Shown here piece after piece: positions 8,668-16,067 of a DNA stretch of 55,949 bases. The DNA is from JAZDEL01 sp043820655. Lineage in GTDB: Archaea; Iainarchaeota; Iainarchaeia; Iainarchaeales; JAZDEL01. Position 1 is the first letter of the stretch; the number at the start of each line of letters is the position of its first letter. The notes beneath the pieces were generated by a model that ran no database searches, had not been told where the DNA came from, and was given only the letters and a program-made list of their open reading frames with translations. Made by a program: the position numbers and the translations under genes. The DNA lies in NCBI GenBank assembly GCA_043820655.1, contig JBDRDO010000059.1, positions 1-55,949 on the forward strand. Reading direction: 5' to 3'.

Positions 8668-10767
8668 ATGGAAAAGAAAATGGTTTTGATTCTAATTGCG
8701 CTGCTTCTTGTGCCGGCAATGGCGCTTGCTGAGCAGTGCGCACTATACAAAGGAAAGGGGGCTTCAACCACGTACGATTTGCTTACGTATGCGGGGCTTG
8801 AGAACGCCCCTGAAAGGATTGATGCATATGCAAGTACGCCGCTTTACACTATTGTCTTTGCGGGGGACACCGTATATGCATACGACAAGTCAACTAACGA
8901 GTGGGACTCGGGAAAGATTTCAGATTATTTCCCGGTAAGCAGGGTTGATGCCGCGATGTACAGCGGCAAGGACGTTGGAACAATAGTTTCCGGGAGATAC
9001 TATTATTACGTGACCGGGCCTTTATGGGAAGGCAAAGGCGCAGAGAGGCTTGGGCACAGCTGGAAAGGGCCCGTTGAACTGAAGAGGGTGGCGATGAACT
9101 ACTGGAAACCCAGGCTGCTGAGCGGCCAGGCGGAGAGTGTTGCGCCATACCCTGTTGCGCCCCAGCTTGCCGCGGCATTCAAGGACCACAGCGGCGTTGA
9201 GCAGCTCTTCATTGCGGATAATGCCCCTGTGAACGGCGTGCGCGGCATAAGGCAGTGGTGGACCGCGGGGCCGAGGGCAAATGTCTGGTTCTATGGGTTC
9301 ATGCCCTACAGGGGAATCGGCGGGGATATAGTGAATATGTCTTCCATTGATGCGATAGAACAGATAGGCAATGTATGGCTGATATTCGGGGAGGGGGACT
9401 GCATGCCCAATGTCAGGAGCGATGAAACCGTTATTGACGTGCTTGAGCATGTCATAGAGGTGCCTTACGAGAAGATACCTGCGGTGGTGAAGAACAGTAA
9501 CGACAAATACTGCGAGCAGGACACGGACTGCAAAAGCATGAACGGCTGCTTTGCAGGGTGCTGGAACGCGCACTTCAAGCCCATCATCAAGAGCGGCAGC
9601 ATATGCCCGACAATGAAGGGACCTGCAAGCTGCGCATGCGTTGAGAACACGTGCATGGCCGGCAAGCCTGGAGACATAACCGACGACCCGGGAACCATAA
9701 CTCCGGGTGTTGAACTGCCCGCATGTGAGGTGCAGTTCACGGACGCGGGATTCCACGGCACGAACAAGACTGTAACTGTAAAGGTGCAGGGAAAGGCTGC
9801 CACAATCAGCAAGGCAATATCAGGATACTACAACTTCGGAACAAGTGACCCGGAAACATGCGATGTATCGGGCAACACGGCATATTGCCCGTGCACGCAG
9901 AACACGAACGACATACGCTACGTGTCCGCGACACTCAAAACAGAAACTGTCAACGGTATAATATATGCGGTTGATGCAGCGGGCAATAAGGTTTGCAGGG
10001 CTGAGAGGGACCCGAAGTACGGCGTTGCAACATACACCTTCCTTGCGGAGGACGGCCTCAAGCGCTGCAACCCCGAGCAGGTTATGGCGGATCGTGTAAC
10101 AGTGAACACTGTGAACGCGAAATTCCATAAGTTAGTTGCGAACTATGTGCTGCAGGGCATTGACCTGACAAACATCGGCACAGAGGCAGCCACGGTCAGG
10201 GACATCAGCGTCCTTTATCCCGAGGTGCTGATAAAGCCCACTGAAGTAAACATGAAATGCAGCGACGGCAGCGAAAAATACTGCAGCTTCAGGCAGCCAG
10301 CGGTAACCGCAACGCCGATGCCGATGGTGGAGCAGTACGCGCTGACGGCAAAGGTCATGGCAGACCCTGCGCAGGCATATGAGATTCCGACGGGAAAGGT
10401 AAGGCCTTTGGAAGTGGCATGGGACCCGAACGCACAGGTTGCGGGAATGCTACACGACATCTCAGTGGTAATCGACTTCATTGACGGCTCATCGCTGGCA
10501 GTGCCGATACCCGATGTTATGGCGGAGGGCTGCACAGACAGCGACGGAGGCAGGGACCTGTTCGAGAAGGGCTATGCAACTGGCAAAAACCCAGCAAGGC
10601 CCACAGAGACAATCTCCGGAGAGGACTACTGCATAACCTCCAGCAATAAGCCGAATACTGCGGTGATGGAATACACATGCAATGGCGAATACCTAGAGAG
10701 CAATGCAATAGCATGCCCCACAAGTAGTACGGGCTGGTGCTCGAACGGCAAATGCACAGAAAAATAA
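8668..10767 (+). CDS. Large secreted Cys-containing protein
   Basis: A 699-residue protein with a clear signal peptide (KKMVLILIALLLVPAMALA) and no C-terminal membrane helix. The N-terminal half (about 25-260) is rich in Tyr/Trp and short beta strands, reminiscent of repeat beta folds but not assignable. A Cys-rich segment near 280-330 opens CEQDTDC and resembles one in the MopE-repeat protein (CETDADC). A C-terminal beta domain carries more Cys pairs and the last residues are CSNGKCTEK. SD gaggtgtgatgg precedes the ATG. It is the last gene of the pilin-like group and is followed by a terminator hairpin. Function unknown. Confidence 0.6.
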   Translation: MEKKMVLILIALLLVPAMALAEQCALYKGKGASTTYDLLTYAGLENAPERIDAYASTPLYTIVFAGDTVYAYDKSTNEWDSGKISDYFPVSRVDAAMYSGKDVGTIVSGRYYYYVTGPLWEGKGAERLGHSWKGPVELKRVAMNYWKPRLLSGQAESVAPYPVAPQLAAAFKDHSGVEQLFIADNAPVNGVRGIRQWWTAGPRANVWFYGFMPYRGIGGDIVNMSSIDAIEQIGNVWLIFGEGDCMPNVRSDETVIDVLEHVIEVPYEKIPAVVKNSNDKYCEQDTDCKSMNGCFAGCWNAHFKPIIKSGSICPTMKGPASCACVENTCMAGKPGDITDDPGTITPGVELPACEVQFTDAGFHGTNKTVTVKVQGKAATISKAISGYYNFGTSDPETCDVSGNTAYCPCTQNTNDIRYVSATLKTETVNGIIYAVDAAGNKVCRAERDPKYGVATYTFLAEDGLKRCNPEQVMADRVTVNTVNAKFHKLVANYVLQGIDLTNIGTEAATVRDISVLYPEVLIKPTEVNMKCSDGSEKYCSFRQPAVTATPMPMVEQYALTAKVMADPAQAYEIPTGKVRPLEVAWDPNAQVAGMLHDISVVIDFIDGSSLAVPIPDVMAEGCTDSDGGRDLFEKGYATGKNPARPTETISGEDYCITSSNKPNTAVMEYTCNGEYLESNAIACPTSSTGWCSNGKCTEK

Positions 10768-10778
10768 GTTAAGAAAGA

Positions 10779-10810
10779 GGGGCCTTGAAAAAGGCCCCGC
10801 CTCGCTTTTT
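10779..10810 (+). terminator. Hairpin plus T-run terminator
   Basis: Eight-base arms ggggcctt (10779-10786) and aaggcccc (10791-10798) enclose gaaa, followed by a run of six T at 10805-10810. It starts 12 bases after the stop codon of the large secreted protein. Archaeal termination depends mainly on the T-run; the hairpin is a plausible addition. Confidence 0.6.
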
Positions 10811-10857
10811 TGCGCGAAAACGTGCCTTTTTAAACCTTCTTTTTTTATATTGTATAT

Positions 10858-10996
10858 GGAAACAGGCAGTGTTAGGCTGCCTGCTATTTGGTTTGCTCCC
10901 TACGCTTTGGGCGCACTATTCGGCTGTGGTCGAATGTGCCCATTTTGGCGAAAGCCAAAATAGGGTTGGTTGAGCAACCAATATCCCGTAAGGGAA
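10858..10996 (+). ncRNA. Candidate structured RNA or S19e leader with five hairpins
   Basis: No protein frame is convincing here, but successive helices are: caggcag/ctgcctg (10863-10883); an 11-pair bulged stem gggc...attcg/cgaatgtgccc (10909-10941); attttggc-gaaa-gccaaaat (10942-10961) with a GNRA loop; ttggtt-gagc-aaccaa (10966-10981); and tccc-gtaa-ggga (10984-10995), again GNRA-looped. The ccc at 10985-10987 can pair with ggg at 10963-10965 or at 10992-10994, a possible switch next to the S19e SD. Promoter-like boxes lie at 10825-10836 and 10843-10852. It is not a recognisable SRP or RNase P RNA. It could be an independent ncRNA, a ribosomal-protein autoregulatory leader, or both. Confidence 0.5.
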
Positions 10997-11012
10997 AAAG
11001 GGAAGTGAAAAT

Positions 11013-11777
11013 TTGGGAATATATGACGTTCCGGCGGGCATGCTGATTGATGAGGTAGCGAAGGAGCTGAAGGGCAAGATAGAGGCTCCGCAGTGGACTG
11101 ATTTTGTTAAGACAGGCGTTAATAGGAATAGGGCGCCGCAGAACCCTGACTGGTATTTTGTGAGGGCTGCATCAATTTTATACAGGGTTTATGCCGACGG
11201 GCCTGTTGGCACCGAGAGCCTGAGGTCATATTACGGCGGAAGGCAGAGGCGCGGTGTAAGGACTGAACACTTCAGGAAGGCGAGCGGGAAGATTATAAGG
11301 ACATGTTTGCAGGCGCTTGAAAAGGAAGGGCTGATTAAGAAAGTTGAAAGGGGAAAGGGCAGGACAATTACGGGAAAGGGAGAAAGTTATCTGCACGGCA
11401 GGGCAAAGGTTGTTGCCGAGGGCTTCAAAAAGATACGCGCGGATGAGAATGCGAAGGAAAAGGAGCGCGCTGAAAGGGCATTAAAGGCAAGGGCGGAGGC
11501 TGAGAGGAAGAAACAGGCGCTGAAGATTGCGGAAAATAGGGAGCAGGGCGTGGCGCAGCAAGGAGTAGTGCAGCAGAGCACACCGCAAAAACCAGTTCCT
11601 GTACAGGCGCAAGTGGATAAACAAAAAACCATTCAGGTTCAGAAGCCTTCTGAAAAGGTTGCGGCTAAGCCCGCCGGGAAAGTTGAAGTTAAGGTTGAGG
11701 AAAAAGTTACTATTAAGCCGGAGGAAAAACCAAAGGCCGATGAAAAAAGTATTGGGAAAAAAGAGAAGGGTGAATGA
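11013..11777 (+). CDS. rps19e: 30S ribosomal protein S19e with long charged C-terminal tail
   Basis: Residues 1-140 are S19e, an archaeal/eukaryal small-subunit head protein. Seen: IYDVPAGMLI at the start, WYFVRAASILYRVY, a G-x-x-x-L-R-S-Y-Y-G-G segment with RRGVRTEHFRKASG, and LEKEGLI-KKVERGKGRTIT. The start is a TTG (11013) preceded by ggaagtga; no in-frame ATG or GTG fits, and family alignment begins at the same point. After residue 140 the protein runs about 110 residues into an Ala/Lys/Glu/Gln coiled-coil-like tail with repeated K-V-E-V-K-V-type units, far beyond the usual length of about 150. It opens the translation operon and overlaps PDCD5 by four bases. Confidence 0.9.
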   Translation: MGIYDVPAGMLIDEVAKELKGKIEAPQWTDFVKTGVNRNRAPQNPDWYFVRAASILYRVYADGPVGTESLRSYYGGRQRRGVRTEHFRKASGKIIRTCLQALEKEGLIKKVERGKGRTITGKGESYLHGRAKVVAEGFKKIRADENAKEKERAERALKARAEAERKKQALKIAENREQGVAQQGVVQQSTPQKPVPVQAQVDKQKTIQVQKPSEKVAAKPAGKVEVKVEEKVTIKPEEKPKADEKSIGKKEKGE

Positions 11778-12070
11778 TGGAGGAACGAGGTGCCGATGCG
11801 GAAGCCGAAAAGCTGCGTGCGGAAAGGCAAAGGCGGCTTGAGGGCGAGATGCAGTTAAGCGCAATGATGAGGAATCTGCTGGATGATGATGCAAGGGAAA
11901 GGCTCAACAATGTGCGGCTTGTAAATTCGGAACTGTATTACAGGGCTGCGCAGGGGGTTGTTTTGGTTGCACAGCAAAGGCGGCAGGGATGGAAAATGAG
12001 TGAAGCGGAAATGAGGGGCTTGCTTGAGAAGTTAAGCGGAAAGCGCGAGACGGTTATAAAACGGAAGTGA
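11774..12070 (+). CDS. PDCD5-family DNA-binding protein
   Basis: A 98-residue helical protein of the PDCD5 family, which in archaea is nearly always next to S19e. Seen: an N-terminal Glu/Arg helix, then EMQLSAMMRNLLDDDARERL and NVRLVNSELYYRAAQGVVLV, matching the conserved triple-helix core (I-L-x-x-x-A-R-x-R-L ... V-x-x-v-e-x-x-l). Archaeal members bind DNA in vitro and the eukaryotic protein also interacts with chaperonins. Its ATG overlaps the S19e stop as ATGA, so translation is coupled. L39e follows directly. Confidence 0.88.
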   Translation: MMEERGADAEAEKLRAERQRRLEGEMQLSAMMRNLLDDDARERLNNVRLVNSELYYRAAQGVVLVAQQRRQGWKMSEAEMRGLLEKLSGKRETVIKRK

Positions 12071-12076
12071 ATGTTT

Positions 12077-12331
12077 ATGAGCCATAAAAGTCAGGAAAAA
12101 AAGGAGTTTTTATCCTCGGCGAGGAAAAAGATAGGACCGGGGCTGACAAACGCGCCTGTATGGGTTATGCAGAAGAAGCAGTCAAGGATATGGAACAAGA
12201 AGCAGAAAAGGCACTGGAGAAGGACAAAGTTAGGGTTGCTTTTCAAAAAGAAACAGGGGGAGCAGGGAAAGTTAAAGAGGATAAAGCCGGGCTCAAAGAA
12301 AAAGGCGGGGAAAAGGAACGGCAGGAGTTAA
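12077..12331 (+). CDS. rpl39e: 50S ribosomal protein L39e with basic C-terminal extension
   Basis: The core, LTNAPVWVMQKKQSRIWNKK then QKRHWRRTKL, is L39e, the small protein of the peptide exit tunnel wall. Normal L39e is about 50 residues and stops after the RHWRRTKL segment; this one has about 30 further residues, almost all Lys/Gly/Arg. I choose the ATG at 12077 over the in-frame ATG at 12071 because it gives ggaagtga a normal SD distance and a start of the usual MS-x-K-S form. Overlapping frames on the same strand are also open but lack family signal. Confidence 0.85.
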   Translation: MSHKSQEKKEFLSSARKKIGPGLTNAPVWVMQKKQSRIWNKKQKRHWRRTKLGLLFKKKQGEQGKLKRIKPGSKKKAGKRNGRS

Positions 12332-12381
12332 CGGTTAAGGAACGGGGCAGGTAAACGCAAGAGGGCATGGGGTGAATTTTT

Positions 12382-12885
12382 ATGAAGGGTGAAGAAGCAG
12401 AATATGTTGTTCCGTTCAGGAAATTGTTTAACCAGCCCGTCCCCTACAGGGCAAGGCGCGCCATACGCGAGCTGAAAAGGTTTGCGGTCAAGCACACGCG
12501 TGTTGAAGAGAGCGAGGTGCTTATTGCTGAAGAGGTTAACAGGGAAGTTTGGAAGAATTCATATAATATCCCGCGCAGGGCCAATGTTATTTTGAGAAAA
12601 AAGGACGGAAAAATTGTTGTTTACCTGCAGGGCGGGAAGCAGTTGGCGGAGGATAAGAAACGCGAGGAGAAGGAGAAGAAGGCGGCGGAGGATAAGAAAA
12701 AGGAGAAGGAAGCCAAGGATAAGGGCAAGAGCGAGGTAAAGTCAGGTGCTGCCGAGCCCAAGGGCGAGGCGCACGGATCACGCGCGGATCCTTCCGCGCA
12801 AGAGGAGAGCAAGAGGCTCGCGGAAAAGAAGATTAAGGAAAAGGCCGCGGAAAAGGCGGACTTTAAGAGGAAAACAGGCAAGTAA
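12382..12885 (+). CDS. rpl31e: 50S ribosomal protein L31e with charged tail
   Basis: Residues 1-85 match L31e, a large-subunit protein near the tunnel exit: VVPFRKLFNQPVPYRARRA, IRELKRFAVKH, the I-x-E-x-V-N-x-x-V-W motif and the IPRRANVILRKK strand. The family usually ends there. Here a further 80 residues of Lys/Glu-rich helix follow. Part of that tail (residues about 122-140) is encoded by a 55-base palindromic repeat that recurs next to the tRNA-Phe gene, so at least this stretch was probably acquired by insertion. The gene lies 50 bases after L39e and 12 before aIF6, in the common archaeal order L39e-L31e-aIF6-LX. Confidence 0.9.
   Translation: MKGEEAEYVVPFRKLFNQPVPYRARRAIRELKRFAVKHTRVEESEVLIAEEVNREVWKNSYNIPRRANVILRKKDGKIVVYLQGGKQLAEDKKREEKEKKAAEDKKKEKEAKDKGKSEVKSGAAEPKGEAHGSRADPSAQEESKRLAEKKIKEKAAEKADFKRKTGK
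12746..12800 (+). repeat. Palindromic repeat, copy A, inside the L31e gene
   Basis: A 55-base segment starting gtgctgccgagcc and ending with the stem gcgcgga-tcct-tccgcgc. It matches copy B at 54900-54954 at 46 of 55 positions with no gaps. Four of the nine differences lie in one block (positions 14-17). Within the terminal hairpin a G-C pair here is A-T in copy B, a compensatory change, and the loop differs by one base. Here it is translated in frame (AAEPKGEAHGSRADPSA) within the disordered tail of L31e. Confidence 0.75.
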
Positions 12886-12897
12886 AGGGTTAGTACA

Positions 12898-13557
12898 ATG
12901 GAAATTGTGAAGGGAACTGTGAGGGCGAGCCCGTATCTCGGGGTTTTTGCGCTTGCGACAGATGATGTTGTTCTGCTGCCAAGGTTTGTTGAGGCAAAGG
13001 AACTGAAGATTATTGAAAAGGCACTTGAGGTTGAGGCAGTAAAGGTTAATATAGTTGAGAGCTCTTTGATAGGTGTGTTTATGGCTGGAATAGGGAAGAA
13101 GGTTGTTGTGCCTGAAATGGCGGAAAGGTCAGAGGTTAAGGCGCTTGAGCACGCGGGGCTTGAGGTTGAGAGCGTTTACTCAACTGCAATAGGAAATCTG
13201 GCGGCATTAAACAGCAAGGGCGGGATTATAAGCCCGTTGATGCCTGAGGCGGAAAAGAAAAGGCTTGAAAACTTTTTCGGGGTTAAATTTACAGGCATGA
13301 CTGTTGCCGGGAGCGATGTGCCGGGGGCGGCAATTGCGGTTACGGAAAAGGGATTTATTGTGCACCCCAATGTTGATGAAAAGGAGTTTAAGAAAATCGG
13401 GAAGATTTTCAGGGTTAACGGCGCGGCAGGCACGGCAAACTACGGGGATGCGTTTGTGGGGAATGACGTTATTGCAAATTCAAAGGGCGTTGTAGTGGGG
13501 GCATATACATCGGGACATGAGCTTATGAGGATTGACGAGGGGCTGAGGGGTGAATAA
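12898..13557 (+). CDS. eif6: Translation initiation factor 6 (aIF6)
   Basis: A 219-residue protein with the five-fold pentein repeat of eIF6: SPYLGVFALATDDVVLLP, SLIGVFMAGIGKKVVVP, STAIGNLAALNSKGGIISP, VAGSDVPGAAIAVTEKGFIVHP, and NYGDAFVGNDVIANSKGVVV, each with the N-x-x-G/K-x-x-x-x-P signature. It binds the large subunit and blocks premature joining with the small subunit. Length and gene order (after L31e, before LX) are those of most archaea. The stop codon region GGGGTGAATAA supplies the SD for the next gene. Confidence 0.95.
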   Translation: MEIVKGTVRASPYLGVFALATDDVVLLPRFVEAKELKIIEKALEVEAVKVNIVESSLIGVFMAGIGKKVVVPEMAERSEVKALEHAGLEVESVYSTAIGNLAALNSKGGIISPLMPEAEKKRLENFFGVKFTGMTVAGSDVPGAAIAVTEKGFIVHPNVDEKEFKKIGKIFRVNGAAGTANYGDAFVGNDVIANSKGVVVGAYTSGHELMRIDEGLRGE

Positions 13558-13558
13558 A

Positions 13559-13783
13559 ATGGATGATGGAAAGGGAGAGAAAGGCGGGGAAGGAATGAAG
13601 AAATTTGAGGTTCGCGGGACATATCTGGAGAAGGGAATTTATAAGAAGTTTACAAAGAGCATAAGTGCCATTAACGAGGGCGCGGCAAGGGAGTATGCGT
13701 TCAGCAGCATAGGCTCTAACCACGGTGCCAATAGAAGGCAGGTCAAGATTGCGGAAGTGAAAGAATCACAGGAGGCGGAATAA
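13559..13783 (+). CDS. rplX: 50S ribosomal protein LX (L18a/L20e)
   Basis: The core MKKFEVRGTYLEKGIYKKFT followed by the alpha-helical E-G-A-A-R-E-Y-A and IGSNHGANRRQVKI is the LX protein, homologous to half of eukaryotic L18a/L20e. It binds the large subunit. Three starts are possible: GTG 13550, ATG 13559 and ATG 13595. I take 13559, because gaggggtga lies five bases before it in the aIF6 stop region; a start at 13595 would remove an unusual Gly/Lys leader and is also credible. It overlaps prefoldin alpha by one base. Confidence 0.85.
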   Translation: MDDGKGEKGGEGMKKFEVRGTYLEKGIYKKFTKSISAINEGAAREYAFSSIGSNHGANRRQVKIAEVKESQEAE

Positions 13784-14223
13784 TGGCGAGGGAAATGAGG
13801 ATTTCAGGTGCGCAGCTTGCGCAGGCATATGAGCAGGAGCGCACGAAGATGGAGGCAATTATAAACAGGCTTAACCAGATTAACAATCTCAGGATGCAGG
13901 TAATGGGTGCTGTGGAGGCGGTTAAGGCGGTTGAAAGTGCGGAGCCGGGAACCAAGATTAAGGTTTCTCTCGGTGCCGGGGCTTATATTGATGCGACCAT
14001 TGACAAGAACAGGGAGATTGACATGTCGCTTGCGGGGAATGTGATGAAGCCCACTGCCGTAGGCAAGGCAAAGGCGGAACTTGAGAAAAGGCTTGCGGAA
14101 CTTGACACTGCCATGGCAAGGGAACAGAAACAGAGGGAAACATCCGCATTGAACCTGAACCAGCTTGCAAGGGCGATTGAGACAATCCAGCGCGATTCAC
14201 AGGCAAGGGCTGCACGACAGTAG
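13783..14223 (+). CDS. pfdA: Prefoldin alpha subunit
   Basis: A 146-residue protein with two long coiled coils (about residues 7-48 and 95-140) joined by a beta hairpin region including GTKIKVSLGAGAYIDATI. This is the alpha-class prefoldin plan; two alpha and four beta subunits form the jellyfish chaperone that passes unfolded chains to the thermosome. The ATG is joined to the LX stop as TAATG. It precedes FtsY, a conserved archaeal order. Confidence 0.9.
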   Translation: MAREMRISGAQLAQAYEQERTKMEAIINRLNQINNLRMQVMGAVEAVKAVESAEPGTKIKVSLGAGAYIDATIDKNREIDMSLAGNVMKPTAVGKAKAELEKRLAELDTAMAREQKQRETSALNLNQLARAIETIQRDSQARAARQ

Positions 14224-14233
14224 TAGGGTCTGC

Positions 14234-15520
14234 ATGTTTGAATTTTTAAAGAAGAAAGTTGCTGCTTTTACAGATAAGGTTAAGGACAGGATTGAGAAAA
14301 AGGGCGGGGTTGAAAAGCCCGCTGCGGAAGAAATTGAAAAACTTCCTGCCGAACCTGTTGGGGAAAAACAAGAAGCACAGCCTGAGCCGCAGGCGGAAGA
14401 AATTATTGAAACTATTCCTGAACCTGAAAAAACTATTGAGGCTGAACTTGAAGCCGAACCTGAAATTGAGGATGAACCAATTCCCGAACCTGTTGAGGAA
14501 CCCGCGGTTGAACATGGGCCAGTTATTGAGCCCACTACTGACCCTGAGCCCGCAGAAGAAATTCCTGTTGATGATGAACCGCTGCCTGAGCCCGATGATA
14601 CGCCGCTGCCCGAACCTAAAGCAAGGGAATTGAAGGCGAAGGTTTCCGTTAAGGGGAAACTGAGGGGCTTTCTTAAGGGCTCTGTGAAGGTTGAGGAAAG
14701 GGATATTTCCGAATTTTTGGAGGAGTTTGAATTTGCACTGCTTGAGGGAGACGTTGAGCAGGAAACCGCGGAGCATATTGTTTCTGAAATAAGGAAGGAG
14801 CTTGTGGGAAAGGAGGTGCCGCGCGGGAAGGATGTTTCCGAATTTTTGAAGCAGGAGCTTAAGAATGTGCTCAGCGCGAGCATGGAAACCGAGGGCAGGG
14901 ATTTGCTTGGCGAGATGCGGGAAAAGAAACCATATGTCATACTATTCCTCGGGCCGAACGGTGCGGGAAAGACAACAAGCATTGCAAAATTAACCCACAT
15001 GCTTCAGGGGAAAGGGAAATCGGTTATATGGGCTGCGGGGGACACATTCCGTGCTGCTTCAATTGAACAGCTTGAGAAGCATGCCGAGAAACTAGGTGTG
15101 CGCGTGGTGAAGCATCAGTATGGCTCGGACCCTGCCGCTGTTGCGTTTGATGCAATAAAGGCAGCGGAGGCGAAGAAGGCCGATGTTGTTATGATTGACA
15201 GCGCGGGAAGGCAGGAAACAAACAAGAATTTAATGGGGGAACTTGAGAAGATTGTGCGCGTGGCAAAGCCCGACCTTAAGGTTTATGTCGGGGAATCATA
15301 CACAGGGCAGGCATTGCTGCAGCAGGCAATGGAATTTAATGAAAAGCTGGGGATTGACGGGTTTATTCTCACTAAAATTGACTGTGATGCAAAGGGCGGT
15401 ACTGCAATCTCACTTTTATACAGGGTGAAGAAGCCGATACTTTTCATAGGCACGGGGCAGGAATACAAGGATTTGCGGGAATTCAAAACTGATTTTATTA
15501 TTGACAGGGTTATTGGCTGA
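14234..15520 (+). CDS. ftsY: Signal recognition particle receptor FtsY
   Basis: SRP-family GTPase that docks SRP-ribosome complexes at the membrane. From the ATG at 14234 (MFEFLKKKVAAFTDKVKD, an amphipathic membrane-targeting helix): an acidic Glu/Pro/Ala-rich linker of about 110 residues, the N-domain helices, and the G-domain with GPNGAGKTT (G1), DTFRAASIEQL (insertion box), DSAGRQETNKNL (G3), TKIDCDAKGG (G4) and GTGQEYKDL (G5). An upstream in-frame ATG lies inside prefoldin and is not likely to be used. The acidic linker is longer than in most euryarchaea. Last gene of the translation operon. Confidence 0.95.
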   Translation: MFEFLKKKVAAFTDKVKDRIEKKGGVEKPAAEEIEKLPAEPVGEKQEAQPEPQAEEIIETIPEPEKTIEAELEAEPEIEDEPIPEPVEEPAVEHGPVIEPTTDPEPAEEIPVDDEPLPEPDDTPLPEPKARELKAKVSVKGKLRGFLKGSVKVEERDISEFLEEFEFALLEGDVEQETAEHIVSEIRKELVGKEVPRGKDVSEFLKQELKNVLSASMETEGRDLLGEMREKKPYVILFLGPNGAGKTTSIAKLTHMLQGKGKSVIWAAGDTFRAASIEQLEKHAEKLGVRVVKHQYGSDPAAVAFDAIKAAEAKKADVVMIDSAGRQETNKNLMGELEKIVRVAKPDLKVYVGESYTGQALLQQAMEFNEKLGIDGFILTKIDCDAKGGTAISLLYRVKKPILFIGTGQEYKDLREFKTDFIIDRVIG

Positions 15521-15522
15521 AA

Positions 15523-15927
15523 TTATTTGCTTTTTCCGGCATATTCTTTGGAAAGGGCTTCGAGAATTTCACTTGCCTCTTCCAAATATTTTTTGCGCAC
15601 GTCTGCAGGGGCATTTGAGAGCCCGTAAGAGATGCTTTCAGCGGTTTTTCGGATGTCAACAACTGACACCCCTGCTGGGCCTTTTACCTTTGGGTTTTCA
15701 GACTTGAGGAGTGACATTTTGGCTTCATTGGCTACGCCTATGCCAAAGAGGCCTGAAGGGCCATGTTTGATTGCTGCGGCAATTGCCGCGGCATTTATTC
15801 TGTCTACAAGGTCGCTGAGGCGCATGTGCAGAAATAAACATAGGCGAGTAGGGGGAGTGTATTTGAACTCAGGGCGCACCCTGCTCTTTTCAATCAGGAT
15901 ATTGTGTTTTTTGAAGAAACGCACCAT
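15523..15927 (-). CDS. Conserved-looking protein of unknown function
   Basis: Not recognised. The C-terminal 100 residues look like a compact helical domain: LVDRINAAAIAAAIKHGPSG, a Gly-rich loop, VSVVDIRKTAESISYGL, then DVRKKYLEEASEILEAL. The start is uncertain. I favour the ATG at 15927, because an A/T box at 15951-15959 lies about 27 bases upstream (leaderless), but the region 15826-15927 has atypical codons and the ATG at 15825 would give the domain alone. It ends three bases from FtsY, converging with it. Confidence 0.5.
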   Translation of the reverse strand: MVRFFKKHNILIEKSRVRPEFKYTPPTRLCLFLHMRLSDLVDRINAAAIAAAIKHGPSGLFGIGVANEAKMSLLKSENPKVKGPAGVSVVDIRKTAESISYGLSNAPADVRKKYLEEASEILEALSKEYAGKSK

Positions 15928-16022
15928 GCATGAATAAGGTTCCTGCGGAATAAATAAGTTTCTGTTTCGCACGGGAAATTTTCCCCCTTAATTCCGCACC
16001 GGAAATCCACTCTCCTTCAAAT

Positions 16023-16067
16023 CCTTTAAAAGGGAGGAAAACGAAGGTATGTACGAGGTGATGCTTT
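16023..16067 (+). promoter_or_regulatory. Promoter and leader before a small ORF and the SSB gene
   Basis: The stretch between the unknown gene and the SSB gene holds a TATA-like ctttaaaag at 16024-16032 (predicted start near 16053), preceded at 15994-16007 by ccgcaccggaaatc, a 14-base string found identically upstream of the radA promoter. A strong SD gaggtgat follows at 16055-16062. Confidence 0.4.

Noticed and set aside
10858..11000. SRP RNA or RNase P RNA
   Set aside because: Too short and lacking the conserved S-domain or P4/CR motifs of those RNAs.
12160..12354. Second open frame overlapping L39e
   Set aside because: It shows no family signal; the other frame encodes recognisable L39e.
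14165..14233. Upstream in-frame start for FtsY at 14165
   Set aside because: It lies within the prefoldin gene and encodes no targeting helix; the ATG at 14234 begins the expected amphipathic helix.
14197..15000. Long reverse-strand open frame opposite FtsY
   Set aside because: Ser/Gly-rich shadow of the Glu/Pro-rich linker and GTPase codons, with no start signals.
15862..15890. tRNA T-arm-like string (gagttcaaata on the minus strand)
   Set aside because: The flanking bases do not form a T-stem, no acceptor or anticodon arm is found around it, and it lies inside a plausible coding frame.
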